Positions 45,506 to 58,400 of a stretch of 64,000 nucleotides of DNA are shown one piece after another; within the stretch, counting starts at the first letter, position 1; every line of letters starts with the position of its first letter. The stretch covers positions 806,001 through 870,000 of the forward strand of contig NZ_CP061304.1 of NCBI RefSeq assembly GCF_018687735.1. The letters are read 5' to 3'. Origin of the DNA: Polynucleobacter sp. MG-5-Ahmo-C2. GTDB lineage: Bacteria > Pseudomonadota > Gammaproteobacteria > Burkholderiales > Burkholderiaceae. Under the pieces are notes generated by a model, which searched no databases, was not told where the DNA came from, and saw only the letters and a program-made list of their open reading frames with translations. The position numbers and the translations under genes were made by a program.

Positions 45506-48091
45506 TTAAACGGTCACAGTATCTGCAACATCGCTAAATGACTTGATCTTATCAAAGCTCATATATTTATAGACATCGCTGGCTTTAGCATCTAGAGCCT
45601 TTACTTGCTCTAAATACTCGGCTGGCGTAGGTAGACGTCCCAACAGGGCGGCAACAGAAGCCAGTTCGGCAGAGGCCAAATACACGCGCGTATCAATACC
45701 TAAGCGGTTAGGGAAGTTACGTGTGGAAGTTGATACAGCCGTTGAACCTTTGCGGATTTGCGCTTGGTTGCCCATGCACAATGAGCAACCTGGACTTTCC
45801 ATACGAGCACCAGCAGCACCCAACATACCGTAGTAGCCTTCTTCCATCAAGATCATGGCGTCCATCTTGGTTGGAGGCGCTACCCATAAACGGGTTGGCA
45901 TATCTTTTTTACCTTGCAACACTTGACCAGCGGCACGGAAGTGTCCAATGTTGGTCATGCATGAACCAATAAAGACTTCATCAATCTTGTCACCGGCAAC
46001 TTCAGACAATACTTTTACATCATCTGGGTCGTTAGGGCATGCAAGGATCGGCTCTTTGATTTCATCGATATTGATTTCGATAATTTCCGCATAGTCGGCA
46101 TTAGCATCAGGTTGCAGCAGTTGCGGGTTTGCAATCCAAGCTTCCATTGCTTTGATACGACGACCAAGAGTACGCTTGTCGTCATAACCATTAGCAATCA
46201 TCCACTTCATCAAAGTGATGTTCGATTGCATGTACTCAATGATAGGTTCTTTGTTTAAATGAACGGTGCAACCACCAGCAGAACGTTCAGCAGAGGCATC
46301 AGATAATTCAAATGCTTGTTCAACCTTGAGATCGGGTAAACCTTCGATTTCTAGAATGCGACCAGAGAAAATATTCTTCTTACCTTGCTTCTCGACGGTG
46401 AGTAAACCCCTCTTAATTGCATACAAAGGAATTGCATTGACCAAGTCACGTAAGGTGATGCCTGGTTGCATCTTGCCTTTGAAGCGAATCAAGACAGATT
46501 CAGGCATATCTAAAGGCATAACGCCTGTAGCAGCAGCAAAAGCAACTAAGCCTGAGCCTGCGGGGAAAGAGATGCCAATTGGGAAGCGAGTATGACTATC
46601 GCCACCAGTGCCACAGGTATCAGGCAATAGCAAACGATTTAACCAGCTATGGATCACGCCGTCACCAGGACGCAATGCAACGCCACCACGATTGGTCATG
46701 AATGGCGGCAATTCATGCTGAGTACGAATGTCTACCGGTTTTGGATAAGCGGAAGTGTGGCAGAAAGACTGCATTACTAAGTCAGAAGAGAAGCCTAAGC
46801 AAGCTAAATCCTTTAATTCATCACGAGTCATCGGACCAGTGGTGTCTTGTGATCCAACGGTAGTCATGTGAGGCTCACAGTACGTTCCGGGACGTACACC
46901 TTGACCCTCTGGCAATCCACAGGCACGACCAACCATCTTCTGCGCCAAGCTAAAACCTTTTTTGTTATCAGGTGGACTCACCGGCAGGCGGAATTCGGTA
47001 GAGGCAGGTAAGCCCAGTGCTAAACGGGCTTTAGCGGTCAAGCCACGTCCCACGATCAAGGGGATGCGACCGCCAGCGCGTACTTCATCCAAAATAACAG
47101 GGGACTTGAGTGCGAAGGAGGTAATTTCTTTGCCATCTTTCAGAGCTTTACCTTCGTATGGACGCAATTCAATAACGTCACCCATATTCATTTTGGACAC
47201 ATCTAATTCGATTGGTAGTGCACCAGAATCTTCCATGGTGTTAAAGAAGATAGGCGCAATATTGCCACCAAGACAGACGCCGCCGAAGCGCTTGTTTGGA
47301 ACAAATGGAATATCTTGACCAGTCCACCACAAGACAGAATTGGTTGCGGACTTGCGTGAGGAACCCGTACCAACTACATCGCCTACATAAGCAATTTGAT
47401 TGCCTTTTTTCTGCAGTTCAGCAATTTGCTTCATTGGGCCACGAACACCAGACTCATCTGGTTCGATACCAGGGCGTGGGTTTTTCAGCATAATCGTTGC
47501 ATGCAAAGGAATGTCGGGACGGCTCCAAGCGTCGGGTGCTGGAGAGAGGTCATCAGTATTCGTCTCGCCAGTGACTTTAAATACCGTGAGCTTCATGCTT
47601 TGAGGAACTGCGGGGCGGCTAGTAAACCATTCTGCATCTGCCCAACTTTTCATCACAGCCTTTGCATTTGCATTACCTTTTTCAGCAAGCTCATGCACGT
47701 CATTGAAGTAATCAAACATCAAGAGTGTTTTCTTGAGCGCATCAGCGGCAACGGCGCCACATTCTGCGTCCGTCAAAAGCTCAACCAATGGTTTGATGTT
47801 GTATCCGCCAAGCATGGTTCCCAACAATTCAGTTGCCTGAACTCGTGAAATCAATGGTGATTTTTCAGTGCCTTTTGCTACTGCGTCTAAAAATTCTGCT
47901 TTCACCTTTGCCGCATCATCTACGCCGGCAGGTACGCGATTCGTAATTAGCTCTACAAGCTCAGCTTCTTTCCCTGTAGGTGGATTCTTTAGCAACTTCA
48001 CCAATTCTGCAGTTTGATCTTTGCTTAATGGGAGGGCTGGAATACCGAGTGCTGCGCGTTCAGCAACTTGGGCGTTGTAGGCTTCTAACAT
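45506..48091 (-). CDS. acnB: Aconitate hydratase B
   Basis: 861 residues, normal for AcnB. The N-terminal HEAT-like domain (about 1-160) is followed by the swivel domain (domain 4), the order typical of AcnB. Iron-sulfur ligands are visible in GSCMTNIGH and [15 protein letters not shown]. It converts citrate to isocitrate in the TCA cycle and in some strains 2-methylisocitrate. It is monocistronic, with a candidate TATAAT -10 (minus strand, 48159-48164) in the 5' region and an 8-base-loop GC hairpin near 48135-48150. Confidence 0.97.
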   Translation of the reverse strand: MLEAYNAQVAERAALGIPALPLSKDQTAELVKLLKNPPTGKEAELVELITNRVPAGVDDAAKVKAEFLDAVAKGTEKSPLISRVQATELLGTMLGGYNIKPLVELLTDAECGAVAADALKKTLLMFDYFNDVHELAEKGNANAKAVMKSWADAEWFTSRPAVPQSMKLTVFKVTGETNTDDLSPAPDAWSRPDIPLHATIMLKNPRPGIEPDESGVRGPMKQIAELQKKGNQIAYVGDVVGTGSSRKSATNSVLWWTGQDIPFVPNKRFGGVCLGGNIAPIFFNTMEDSGALPIELDVSKMNMGDVIELRPYEGKALKDGKEITSFALKSPVILDEVRAGGRIPLIVGRGLTAKARLALGLPASTEFRLPVSPPDNKKGFSLAQKMVGRACGLPEGQGVRPGTYCEPHMTTVGSQDTTGPMTRDELKDLACLGFSSDLVMQSFCHTSAYPKPVDIRTQHELPPFMTNRGGVALRPGDGVIHSWLNRLLLPDTCGTGGDSHTRFPIGISFPAGSGLVAFAAATGVMPLDMPESVLIRFKGKMQPGITLRDLVNAIPLYAIKRGLLTVEKQGKKNIFSGRILEIEGLPDLKVEQAFELSDASAERSAGGCTVHLNKEPIIEYMQSNITLMKWMIANGYDDKRTLGRRIKAMEAWIANPQLLQPDANADYAEIIEINIDEIKEPILACPNDPDDVKVLSEVAGDKIDEVFIGSCMTNIGHFRAAGQVLQGKKDMPTRLWVAPPTKMDAMILMEEGYYGMLGAAGARMESPGCSLCMGNQAQIRKGSTAVSTSTRNFPNRLGIDTRVYLASAELASVAALLGRLPTPAEYLEQVKALDAKASDVYKYMSFDKIKSFSDVADTVTV

Positions 48092-48257
48092 TGTGTTTCC
48101 TATGCGGTAAATGTGATCTATAGAAAGACTAAACGGGAATTTTCACCCGAATTTCGACATTATAGTTACTAATTTAAGTCTTATATAAGAGTTTAAACCC
48201 TATAAATCCACCTAAGAGGGCTTTGGAGTGTCAATTAAAGGGGGTTTCAGGCAAAGA

Positions 48258-48446
48258 TTAGATAACCTTCTCATCCTTGAGAGCCCAAACCAAGGCTACC
48301 ACCCATCCAATCAGGGACCAGCCCAGAAAGAGATTTAGTGCAAAAATCGCACCAGTATTAGCCCTCTTTCTATGGAAAGCGATGGCAAAAGGCAGGAAGT
48401 AAAAGAGCGATAAAACAGTAATAAGAATGGCAAACAGAAGGCGCAT
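48258..48446 (-). CDS. Small membrane protein, superinfection-immunity family (Imm-like)
   Basis: 62 residues with two membrane helices (about 4-24 and 33-57). The pattern FLPFAIAFHRKRANTGAIFALNLFLGWSLIGWVVALVWAL matches the superinfection immunity protein family first known from T4 Imm, which blocks injection of DNA by related phages. Chromosomal homologues are common in proteobacteria and their role is mostly untested. It lies 5 bp after the DUF2147 gene on the same strand. Confidence 0.82.
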   Translation of the reverse strand: MRLLFAILITVLSLFYFLPFAIAFHRKRANTGAIFALNLFLGWSLIGWVVALVWALKDEKVI

Positions 48447-48451
48447 GGCGT

Positions 48452-48898
48452 TTATTTCTCACGTATCCAGGTTTGTGTTCTTCCCAGCAAAGGGATTCCA
48501 ATATAGGCCCTTAAATCCAATTTACCACCCTGGTCCTTGAGTTTCATCTCTGCTCGATAGATTTCACCATCATCAGGGTCCAAGATTTGACCGCCTGAAT
48601 AAGAGTCCCCAGTCCTTTTGAGGCCAGTTAGGATTTCCATGCCCAGAACAGGTTTGCCTTTGCGGTTATCGGTACATTTTTCACAGTTTGGCAGTGCGCT
48701 CAGATCAAGTATTTTTGTAATTACCCCAGAAAAAACACCATTTTTCTCAGTAATTTGCACAATTGCAGCCGGTAGGTTGGTGTCGTCGTCAAAAGTCTTC
48801 CAGGTGCCCACAATGGAGTCCGATGTTTGGGCTGACAGTTGGGTGGCTTCAAAGGCCAGAATGCAGCCAAGGACGATGAAAAGCAGTGGTTTTTTCAT
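48452..48898 (-). CDS. DUF2147 family periplasmic protein
   Basis: 148 residues with a signal peptide (MKKPLLFIVLGCILAFEATQLSA, cleavage near residue 23-24). DUF2147 blocks are DSIVGTWKTFDDDT, ITEKNGVFSGVI, GMEILTGLKRTGDSYSGGQILDPDDGEIYRAEMKL and the C-terminal GRTQTWIRE. The family is a small beta-barrel, lipocalin-like in appearance, of unknown function. Two cysteines (NCEKC) could bind metal or form a disulfide. Possibly in one unit with the immunity-like gene. Confidence 0.87.
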   Translation of the reverse strand: MKKPLLFIVLGCILAFEATQLSAQTSDSIVGTWKTFDDDTNLPAAIVQITEKNGVFSGVITKILDLSALPNCEKCTDNRKGKPVLGMEILTGLKRTGDSYSGGQILDPDDGEIYRAEMKLKDQGGKLDLRAYIGIPLLGRTQTWIREK

Positions 48899-48979
48899 AG
48901 ATTTCTGGATTATTACCTTTTTACAATTCAGTCATTAGACATTGCTATCGTTATAATTACTTTTTCCAACAGAGCTTAA

Positions 48980-50644
<1,665 letters not shown>

Positions 50645-50653
50645 GAGGATGCT

Positions 50654-51517
50654 ATGAGTCCATTCAAACTATGCGGTTTTAATGTTGGTTTAGATCAGCG
50701 TTTTTTCTTAATCGCGGGTACCTGCGTCATTGAGTCCGAACAGTCGGCCATTGATGTTGCTGGGCATTTGAAAGAAATCACCAGCGCTTTGAACATCCCG
50801 TTTATCTATAAATCTTCCTTTGATAAGGCTAACCGTTCTTCTGGAACTTCGTTTCGTGGTTTAGGTATGGAGAAGGGCCTAGAAATATTGGCTAAGGTTA
50901 AAAAAGAAGTGGGTGTTCCGATTTTGACTGATGTTCACGATATTAACGAGATCGAAGTAGTGTCTAAGGTTGTTGATGTGATTCAGACCCCTGCCTTTTT
51001 ATGCAGACAGACCGATTTCATTCGTGCTTGCGCTCAAAGTGGTAAGCCAGTCAATTTTAAAAAGGGGCAGTTCCTATCCCCACATGAAATGCTCAATGTT
51101 ATTGAGAAGGCGCGAGCAGCAGCCAAAGAAGTAAATGTTCCGGATCAATTTATGGTTTGTGAGCGTGGTGCCTCATTCGGCTATAACAATCTAGTTTCTG
51201 ATATGCGCAGCTTGGCCATATTGCGCGAGGCGAATGCACCCGTTGTTTTTGATGCTACCCATTCTGTTCAACTACCGGGTGGCCAAGGGACAGCAAGCGG
51301 TGGGCAACGTGAGTTTGTGCCAGTATTGGCGCGTGCCGCGGTTGCTGTTGGTATTAGTGGTCTTTTTATGGAAACTCACCCAGATCCATCTAAAGCCTTA
51401 TCTGACGGCCCTAATGCAGTTCCGTTACATCGCATGAGGGAGTTGCTAGAGTCATTGCTTGCGATTGATACAGTAGTCAAATCTAACGGTCCATTTTTAG
51501 AAAATAGCTTTCAGTAA
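50654..51517 (+). CDS. kdsA: 3-deoxy-8-phosphooctulonate synthase
   Basis: 287 residues, 9 bp after pyrG. The KDO8P synthase barrel has [34 protein letters not shown] and [23 protein letters not shown]. It condenses PEP with arabinose 5-phosphate for lipopolysaccharide inner core. Confidence 0.97.
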   Translation: MSPFKLCGFNVGLDQRFFLIAGTCVIESEQSAIDVAGHLKEITSALNIPFIYKSSFDKANRSSGTSFRGLGMEKGLEILAKVKKEVGVPILTDVHDINEIEVVSKVVDVIQTPAFLCRQTDFIRACAQSGKPVNFKKGQFLSPHEMLNVIEKARAAAKEVNVPDQFMVCERGASFGYNNLVSDMRSLAILREANAPVVFDATHSVQLPGGQGTASGGQREFVPVLARAAVAVGISGLFMETHPDPSKALSDGPNAVPLHRMRELLESLLAIDTVVKSNGPFLENSFQ

Positions 51518-51536
51518 TTTTTAAAGAAGTTATTAA

Positions 51537-52856
<1,320 letters not shown>

Positions 52857-52877
52857 GTCACAAAAGATATACTTAAT

Positions 52878-53183
52878 ATGCGGATTGTCATCTACTCGAT
52901 GCTGGTATTGCTCATCGCAATTCAGTACCCCCTGTGGCTAGGAAAGGGTGGATGGCTAAAGGTTTACGAGATGGAGAGACAGGTAGAGCTTCAGGAGGCT
53001 AAAAATAGTCTCATGGCTCTTCGTAATGCAAAGTTAGCGGGCGACGTTAAGGATTTAAAGGATGGTACGCGCGCTATTGAGGAGCGCGCTAGAGCTGAGC
53101 ATGGTTTGATTAAAGAGGGTGAGTTTTTTGTGCAAATCTTGCCTGCAGATAAAGCGAACACACCCGCTGCTATGAAACAATAA
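52878..53183 (+). CDS. ftsB: Cell division protein FtsB
   Basis: 101 residues with an N-terminal membrane helix (about 3-21), a coiled-coil of heptads (EMERQVELQEAKNSLMALRNAKLAGDVKDL) and the family C-terminal RARAEHGLIKEGEFFVQI. FtsB forms the FtsQLB complex at the septum. It is downstream of eno (21 bp), the classical order, and ends 3 bp before convergent hslO. Confidence 0.95.
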   Translation: MRIVIYSMLVLLIAIQYPLWLGKGGWLKVYEMERQVELQEAKNSLMALRNAKLAGDVKDLKDGTRAIEERARAEHGLIKEGEFFVQILPADKANTPAAMKQ

Positions 53184-53186
53184 ATT

Positions 53187-54152
53187 CTAATGGCCGCTAG
53201 ATGGCGGTCTTGTGGCATCGCTGAGTAAATCCGTTTTGAATACTTGCAAACAGTCCACGGCATCGAACCGATAGGGCTTGGCGCAAAACTCACAAATTGT
53301 CTCTACTATCCCTTGCTCTTCCAGTATCCCTTGTACCTCTTCCTCCCCAAGCATTCTCAAGACATCGGCAACTTTGTTGCGCGAGCAACGACAAGAAAAG
53401 CGAATCTTTCTTGGGGGGAAGCTGCGAACGCCATTCTCAGTGGATTCCTCTAAAAACAAGCGCCTCAAGATAGTTTCAGGTGGAAGCGTTATCAACTCCT
53501 CGTCGGTGATCGTTTCACCCAAAGTCTGTATACGAGTCCAGCCCTCGGCAGCTGTTTGTGGATCAAGGTGTGTATGGCCACCAGAATCTGGCATGCGTTG
53601 CAACAAGAGTCCGCCTATATTTGAATCATTTGAAGTTAGCCAAATTCTGGTTTCTAGCTGTTCAGAATTTTGCATGTATAGACCGATAGCCTCTGCCGCG
53701 CTAGCTACTGGCGTGAGCTGACCACCGCGATGCTGTTGGAGCGCAACAATGCCTTGGTAGGGTGGTTGGCCGGGCTCTCGCTCCGAAGGGTCTAGGGTAA
53801 TCACAAGCCTGCCAGAGTTCCTTGCATCGAGCAGATCTCCAAGAGTCGCATTTGGAGATATTTCTGAGGGATCGACTGATAGCTTGACGGTGGCTCTCAT
53901 CGATAGATCGGACTTACATTCGACAACGAGTAGCTGAATCGGGCCTTTACTTTGTGCCTGAATAATCAATGTGCCATCAAACTTGAGGCTAGCGCTCAGA
54001 AGGGTGGCTGCACCAACAAAATCACCTAGAATGCGTCGTACTACCGGCGGATCATTACGACGCTCTAAAACAGCCTGCCACGCAGTGCTGATGGACACAA
54101 TTTCCCCGCGAACTGGGGCCCCATCACAGACAAATACAAGTAATTCATTCAT
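53187..54152 (-). CDS. hslO: Redox-regulated chaperone Hsp33
   Basis: 321 residues. The N-terminal globular core is VFVCDGAPVRGEIVSISTAWQAVLERRNDPPVVRRILGDFVGAA. The C-terminal redox switch has four zinc-binding cysteines in CRCSRNKV and CEFCAKPY, spaced as in Hsp33. It prevents aggregation on oxidative unfolding. It is divergent from gltX. Confidence 0.96.
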   Translation of the reverse strand: MNELLVFVCDGAPVRGEIVSISTAWQAVLERRNDPPVVRRILGDFVGAATLLSASLKFDGTLIIQAQSKGPIQLLVVECKSDLSMRATVKLSVDPSEISPNATLGDLLDARNSGRLVITLDPSEREPGQPPYQGIVALQQHRGGQLTPVASAAEAIGLYMQNSEQLETRIWLTSNDSNIGGLLLQRMPDSGGHTHLDPQTAAEGWTRIQTLGETITDEELITLPPETILRRLFLEESTENGVRSFPPRKIRFSCRCSRNKVADVLRMLGEEEVQGILEEQGIVETICEFCAKPYRFDAVDCLQVFKTDLLSDATRPPSSGH

Positions 54153-54207
54153 GAGGCAAAGTATCCACGTTTTTTAATTTTGCCGCCAATTTGACTGACC
54201 TGAGATA

Positions 54208-55614
54208 ATGCGCTTTATGCATATTCGTACACGTTTCGCCCCCAGTCCAACGGGCTTTATTCATTTGGGCAATCTACGCAGCGCTCTCTACCCTTGGGCA
54301 TTTGCACGTCACAATAAAGGTGATTTCATTCTTCGGATTGAAGATACCGATTTGGAGCGCTCTACTCAGGAAGCGGTAGATGTGATCATTGAAGGGATGT
54401 CCTGGTTAGGGCTTGATTTAGATGAGGGTCCAATCTATCAGATGCAGCGGATTGATCGCTATCGTGCAGTCGTCAAACAAATGCTGGATGCAGGACTGGC
54501 CTATCCCTGCTATATGTCGGAAGAGGAGTTAAATAAACTCCGTGACCAACAAATGGCCAATAAAGAAAAGCCGCGTTACAACGGTTTGTGGAGACCGGAA
54601 CCCGGAAAAACTTTGCCGACGATTCCTGAAGCTGTGCAGCCAGTCATTCGCTTTAAGAATCCTATTGGCGGATCTGTCATCTGGGATGATGCCGTGAAGG
54701 GCAAGATTGAAATTAGCAATGATGAGCTTGATGATCTTGTAATTGCTCGCCCAGACGGCACACCAACGTACAACTTTTGCGTCGTAGTAGATGACTTGGA
54801 TATGAAGATTACTCATGTCATTCGTGGTGATGATCATGTAAATAACACCCCTCGTCAGATTAATATCATGACGGCCTTAGGTGGCATTCCTCCGATCTAT
54901 GCTCATCTACCCACGGTTCTAAATGATTCTGGTGAGAAGATGAGCAAGCGTAATGGCGCCATGAGTGTGCGCGATTATCAAAAGGCAGGGTATTTGCCGG
55001 AGGCAATTCTGAATTATCTGGCGCGCTTAGGTTGGTCACACGGTGATGCAGAAATATTTACAAAAGAACAATTTGTAGATTGGTTTGATTTAGAGAGCTT
55101 GGGTCGCTCACCAGCACAACACAATCCTGAAAAATTACTCTGGTTAAATCATCAATATATTCAGAATGCAGATCCCACTCAATTGGCTGAAGTGACTAAA
55201 CCCTTTGCACATCAGCTTGGTATCGATACTGAAAATGGACCAAACTTTATTCAAGTTGTTGGACTATTAAAAGATCGTGCTAATACCTTGATTGAGATTG
55301 CGGAAGGGGCTAAGCTGTTTTACTTGCCAGCACCGATGCATAGTGCAGAACAGATAGCCGCAAATATTCCGGAATCGATTGTCCCTGCACTAAAAGATTT
55401 AATTGAAGCAATCAAGAATGCGGAACCTACAAAAGAAGCTTACGGAGCGGCATTTAAGCAAGTTCTAGCCGTGCATCAACTTAAGATGCCAGCCTTAGCT
55501 ATGCCCGTTCGTTATGCCTTATTTGCTACAACTCAGACTCCAGCAATAGATTCTGTATTGGTGGTATTGGGTAAGGATGAAGCTCTCAAGAGGCTCTCCA
55601 AGGTGGTCCAGTAG
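54208..55614 (+). CDS. gltX: Glutamyl-tRNA synthetase
   Basis: 468 residues. [21 protein letters not shown] carries the HIGH-type motif (HLGN), and [10 protein letters not shown] is the KMSKS motif. Class I synthetase with the C-terminal anticodon-binding helical bundle. ATG at 54208 or 54217 are both possible. A tRNA cluster including tRNA-Glu follows. Confidence 0.96.
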   Translation: MRFMHIRTRFAPSPTGFIHLGNLRSALYPWAFARHNKGDFILRIEDTDLERSTQEAVDVIIEGMSWLGLDLDEGPIYQMQRIDRYRAVVKQMLDAGLAYPCYMSEEELNKLRDQQMANKEKPRYNGLWRPEPGKTLPTIPEAVQPVIRFKNPIGGSVIWDDAVKGKIEISNDELDDLVIARPDGTPTYNFCVVVDDLDMKITHVIRGDDHVNNTPRQINIMTALGGIPPIYAHLPTVLNDSGEKMSKRNGAMSVRDYQKAGYLPEAILNYLARLGWSHGDAEIFTKEQFVDWFDLESLGRSPAQHNPEKLLWLNHQYIQNADPTQLAEVTKPFAHQLGIDTENGPNFIQVVGLLKDRANTLIEIAEGAKLFYLPAPMHSAEQIAANIPESIVPALKDLIEAIKNAEPTKEAYGAAFKQVLAVHQLKMPALAMPVRYALFATTQTPAIDSVLVVLGKDEALKRLSKVVQ

Positions 55615-55619
55615 GCAAT

Positions 55620-55649
55620 TTGCGCAATCGCACAAAAATAGGATAAAAT
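55620..55649 (+). promoter_or_regulatory. Candidate promoter of the tRNA-Ala-Glu-Asp cluster
   Basis: TTGCGC (55620-55625), 18-base spacer, TAAAAT (55644-55649), about 43 bp upstream of tRNA-Ala. Spacing and -10 fit sigma-70; the -35 is weak. Confidence 0.45.
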
Positions 55650-55692
55650 CTTGGATTGTTTTGAGTGTCTTGCGGTTTTATTGTGGGATTTC

Positions 55693-55768
<76 letters not shown>

Positions 55769-55802
55769 AGCATTCAAATTGCTGTATTTTGAAGTAGTCC
55801 AG

Positions 55803-55878
55803 GTCCCCATCGTCTAGAGGCCTAGGACATCACCCTTTCACGGTGAGTACGGGGGTTCGAATCCCCCTGGGGACGCCA
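55803..55878 (+). tRNA. tRNA-Glu (anticodon TTC)
   Basis: 76 nt with CCA. Acceptor GTCCCCA/TGGGGAC. Anticodon stem TCACC/GGTGA with loop CTTTCAC, anticodon TTC. It is 34 bp after tRNA-Ala. Confidence 0.97.
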
Positions 55879-55931
55879 GAAATTTTGGTGGCAGTAAAAT
55901 GTAGTTTGTGATGTTTCACTCGATGTATTTT

Positions 55932-56008
55932 GGAGCGGTAGTTCAGTTGGTTAGAATATCGGCCTGTCACGCCGAGGGTCGCGGGTTCGAGTCCCGTCCG
56001 TTCCGCCA
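55932..56008 (+). tRNA. tRNA-Asp (anticodon GTC)
   Basis: 77 nt with CCA. Acceptor GGAGCGG/CCGTTCC with one G-U pair. Loop CTGTCAC gives GTC. A strong terminator follows at 56017, which closes the Ala-Glu-Asp transcript. Confidence 0.97.
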
Positions 56009-56016
56009 AGACAATT

Positions 56017-56043
56017 AAAAGCCCCCTGAGTCAGGGGGCTTTT
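56017..56043 (+). terminator. Terminator after the tRNA cluster
   Basis: Perfect 13-bp stem, AAAAGCCCCCTGA at 56017-56029 and its complement at 56031-56043, then more T. It also faces the 3' end of the minus-strand esterase gene. Confidence 0.9.
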
Positions 56044-56057
56044 TTATTTCTAAGGCA

Positions 56058-56909
56058 TTACAGTGTGCGCGTGCGAAGTGCCTTGGGGCTCATGTCTAAA
56101 TAGTAATTATCTATACCAAGATTTCCACCCTTAACTCTAGCTAAGAATCGTAAAGTCTCGTTCAATACGATTTCTCTCTCGTTATCAATGGTGACTATGT
56201 GATAGCTATTGCCCAGCCAAATTGTTCTACGAAGATCTGATTTGACTTTAGATAATATCTTTTCTGCAGACCATACCGAACATGTGTCATCCTCAACGGA
56301 CTGTATTAATAGGAGTCTAGAGTTAATTAAATTCAGATTTTTTGTGGTGTAAGCCATGAGCTTATTGGCTTCATACAAATGCCTTGCGGTGATCAGTGGT
56401 GCGCCTACCTCAGATAATTCATGGGACTTAAATTTGTCACGAATGCGGCGTCGTAGCTCGAGATTTTTGATGCCAAAAGGCTCTCTCTCCGAATACTCCC
56501 AATTTCGGATTCCCAGGCTGTATGCAATATTGAGTAGAAATCGATACCACGGCACAGACCAACCGTCATAACGCAATACCGGTGAATAGAGCGCAATTGA
56601 AGAAATATCAGACCTTTGTGTGGCAATCGCAAGTGCGAAGGTAGCGCCCATACTGATGCCTGCTAAATTGATGGTTTTATATTGAAGCTTGTGATCGTCT
56701 ATGCAATTGTGAACTTGGCTAAGCCACTCTTCGTAGTTATCTGCAGGACTTCCATAAAGGTAACCCTTGATTTCAGGAACCACGGTATTAAATCCGTTAG
56801 TACTTAGAAAGCTGGGAAGTTGGCCTAATTCAAGTCCACCACCATTCAAACCTGGAAGTAAAATGGTGATGCTGTCGCTTGTGGCGCCTATTTCATTTCT
56901 ATGGGGCAT
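56058..56909 (-). CDS. Alpha/beta hydrolase (carboxylesterase-like)
   Basis: 283 residues. The fold is supported by the oxyanion segment ILLPGLNGGG, the nucleophile elbow GISMGATFAL (Ser near residue 108), an acid candidate in QSVEDDTCS and the histidine in NSYHIVTID. The sequence resembles bacterial Est30-type carboxylesterases (SYHVIT near the end). There is no sign of a signal peptide, so it should be cytoplasmic. Its substrate is unknown. It is divergent from the DUF4118 gene. Confidence 0.82.
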   Translation of the reverse strand: MPHRNEIGATSDSITILLPGLNGGGLELGQLPSFLSTNGFNTVVPEIKGYLYGSPADNYEEWLSQVHNCIDDHKLQYKTINLAGISMGATFALAIATQRSDISSIALYSPVLRYDGWSVPWYRFLLNIAYSLGIRNWEYSEREPFGIKNLELRRRIRDKFKSHELSEVGAPLITARHLYEANKLMAYTTKNLNLINSRLLLIQSVEDDTCSVWSAEKILSKVKSDLRRTIWLGNSYHIVTIDNEREIVLNETLRFLARVKGGNLGIDNYYLDMSPKALRTRTL

Positions 56910-56939
56910 GTCTTACACTGTCGTCAATATAGTTATGCC

Positions 56940-57428
56940 ATGAAGCATACACCGTCCAAGGAATCCATGAAACACAATCTTAATGCTTATCGGTGGTGTC
57001 CCAATAAGGGGCAGGGCTACTTAAATGCGTGCGTCGGTGTATTTTTTGCTTTTTGCATTCGCTTAAGCCTTCAGCCACATATCGAGGAGGCGCTACCTTT
57101 GTTTTTCTTTCAGATCAATACGATTGTGATTGCCTTCTTTTTTGGGGTTGGTCCAGCATTACTCACTTTGGTGTTAAGCATCCCATTAATTTCCTATTTT
57201 TTTATGGCACCTTATATGAGCTTTAGTGTTGTTGATTCCAGGGATATAACAACACTAATTGTTTATATAACCTACACATTACTTGTAAGCTTTTTGGTTG
57301 AGTGGTTGCGTCGCGAACAGTACAACGCAAAGATGGCTATTTTAGTAAGCGAATCTCGTTTCAAGCTGATGGTCGAAGGTGACACCAAAATACGAGAGCT
57401 GCTTAAAAATTCCCCCCCACAAACCTGA
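56940..57428 (+). CDS. DUF4118 membrane protein, probable truncated sensor
   Basis: About 162 residues from the ATG at 56940 (the frame opens at 56901, overlapping the divergent hydrolase; an ATG at 56967 is also possible). Three or four membrane helices are in the DUF4118 arrangement (LNACVGVFFAFCIRLSLQP; FFQINTIVIAFFFGVGPALLTLVLSIPLISYFFMAPYM; ITTLIVYITYTLLVSFLVEWLRRE), as seen before the kinase part of KdpD-like sensors. After the last helix, SESRFKLMVEG looks like the start of a PAS domain. The protein then stops at NSPPQT after a run of eight C bases. No histidine kinase follows. It looks like a sensor kinase cut short. Confidence 0.7.
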   Translation: MKHTPSKESMKHNLNAYRWCPNKGQGYLNACVGVFFAFCIRLSLQPHIEEALPLFFFQINTIVIAFFFGVGPALLTLVLSIPLISYFFMAPYMSFSVVDSRDITTLIVYITYTLLVSFLVEWLRREQYNAKMAILVSESRFKLMVEGDTKIRELLKNSPPQT

Positions 57429-57460
57429 ATAACTAAGGCCTTTTAAACCTTCCGATTCTG

Positions 57461-57573
57461 CCCCTTATTGCTGATAGCTGAGAGCCGGTTAAGTTCAGCA
57501 GAGGGGGTCACCATAAATTGAGATTGAGTGATCTCATCTGAACCTCACCTTGTGGTGTTAGCACAATGTGAGG
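57461..57573. other. Intergenic stretch with three consecutive stem-loops
   Basis: Between 57429 and 57641 no gene is recognised. Stem 1: CCCCT (57461-57465) and GCTGA (57470-57474) pair with TCAGC (57495-57499) and AGGGG (57502-57506). Stem 2: AGATTGAG (57521-57528) pairs with CTCATCT (57533-57539) with one bulge. Stem 3: 11 bp with one mismatch, CCTCACCTTGTG (57543-57554) against CACAATGTGAGG (57562-57573). This could be a small RNA or a leader; no RNA family is recognised. Confidence 0.35.
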
Positions 57574-57641
57574 TGTAAGGAGTCAAAATAATGCTAATAA
57601 GCAGTTGTTAATCAAATAGCTTGTGCAGCATTCACTACAGC

Positions 57642-58250
57642 TTACTTTTTTGGAGTTGTTATAGAGGCCGCCATTGCATCGTAATAAATGACCTTAACTT
57701 GTTCGCCAACATTAACATCAGCCAAGAGAGCTGGGTTTTTAACGGTTACAGTGGTAACTTTGCCGCTAGGACCCTTAACAGAGACAAGTTTCTTATCGCG
57801 GTCTACGGCAACGATATCGGCAATGATGGTTGTTTGATTGGCAATGGTTTCAGAAGGCTTTTCATTTGCCTTTGATTTGGTGACCGTATTAGTTTCTACC
57901 TTGCTACGAATGCCATCACTCTTGGTTTTAATCAGTTCAATTGCAACGGCCAATTCATAAGTCACGTTAACTCGATCACCTTTCTTAATTTGATCGAAAT
58001 TGGTGATTTCTGGACCTGCGACAAATTTAGATTCACCTTCTTTATTTTTGAAGGTAATGGTACGAGTCTTTTTATCAATCTTGACTACGTTACCTTCATA
58101 TAGCTGGTAGCGGTTGTCCACTACAGCCGCATCGATCACCATTGGCTTGGCGGAACCGGTATCAGCAGGTTTCGTTTGCGCCACTACTGAAAATGAAGTG
58201 GCCAATATAGTTGCTATAGCTAGCGAAATGGTGGTGGATTTAAGATTCAT
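57642..58250 (-). CDS. Exported protein with duplicated small beta-domain
   Basis: 202 residues, family not recognised. A signal peptide (residues 1-25, cleavage after VVAQ or near VA-Q) leads to two repeats of about 55 residues. Repeat A (52-107) is YEGNVVKIDKKTRTITFKN to TYELAVAIELI; repeat B (142-197) is IIADIVAVDRDKKLVSVKG to IYYDAMAASIT. They are joined by a Lys/Ser/Thr/Asn-rich linker. The pattern (short strands, turn with charged residues, GDRVNV / GEQVKV near the end) suggests tandem OB- or SH3-like folds as in CusF-like or DUF5666-type proteins. No metal-binding Met/His cluster is seen. Confidence 0.75.
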   Translation of the reverse strand: MNLKSTTISLAIATILATSFSVVAQTKPADTGSAKPMVIDAAVVDNRYQLYEGNVVKIDKKTRTITFKNKEGESKFVAGPEITNFDQIKKGDRVNVTYELAVAIELIKTKSDGIRSKVETNTVTKSKANEKPSETIANQTTIIADIVAVDRDKKLVSVKGPSGKVTTVTVKNPALLADVNVGEQVKVIYYDAMAASITTPKK

Positions 58251-58400
58251 TATTTTCCTTATGAATAATTAACGCTGATTAAGATATTAGCTCACTTTTA
58301 TCATTTTTTAGTCTTTAGAGTGCTAATGCGGTATTCGGACCAATGCCCTCATCTTTGTTAAGATTATTGTCTTATTCCGGAAACTCAAGAAGGGCCTTAA

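Noticed and set aside
57591..57611. Six-codon frame with AAGGAG upstream, after the three stem-loops
   Set aside because: Too short to call as a gene; resembles a leader peptide but no regulated gene follows on that strand within reach.
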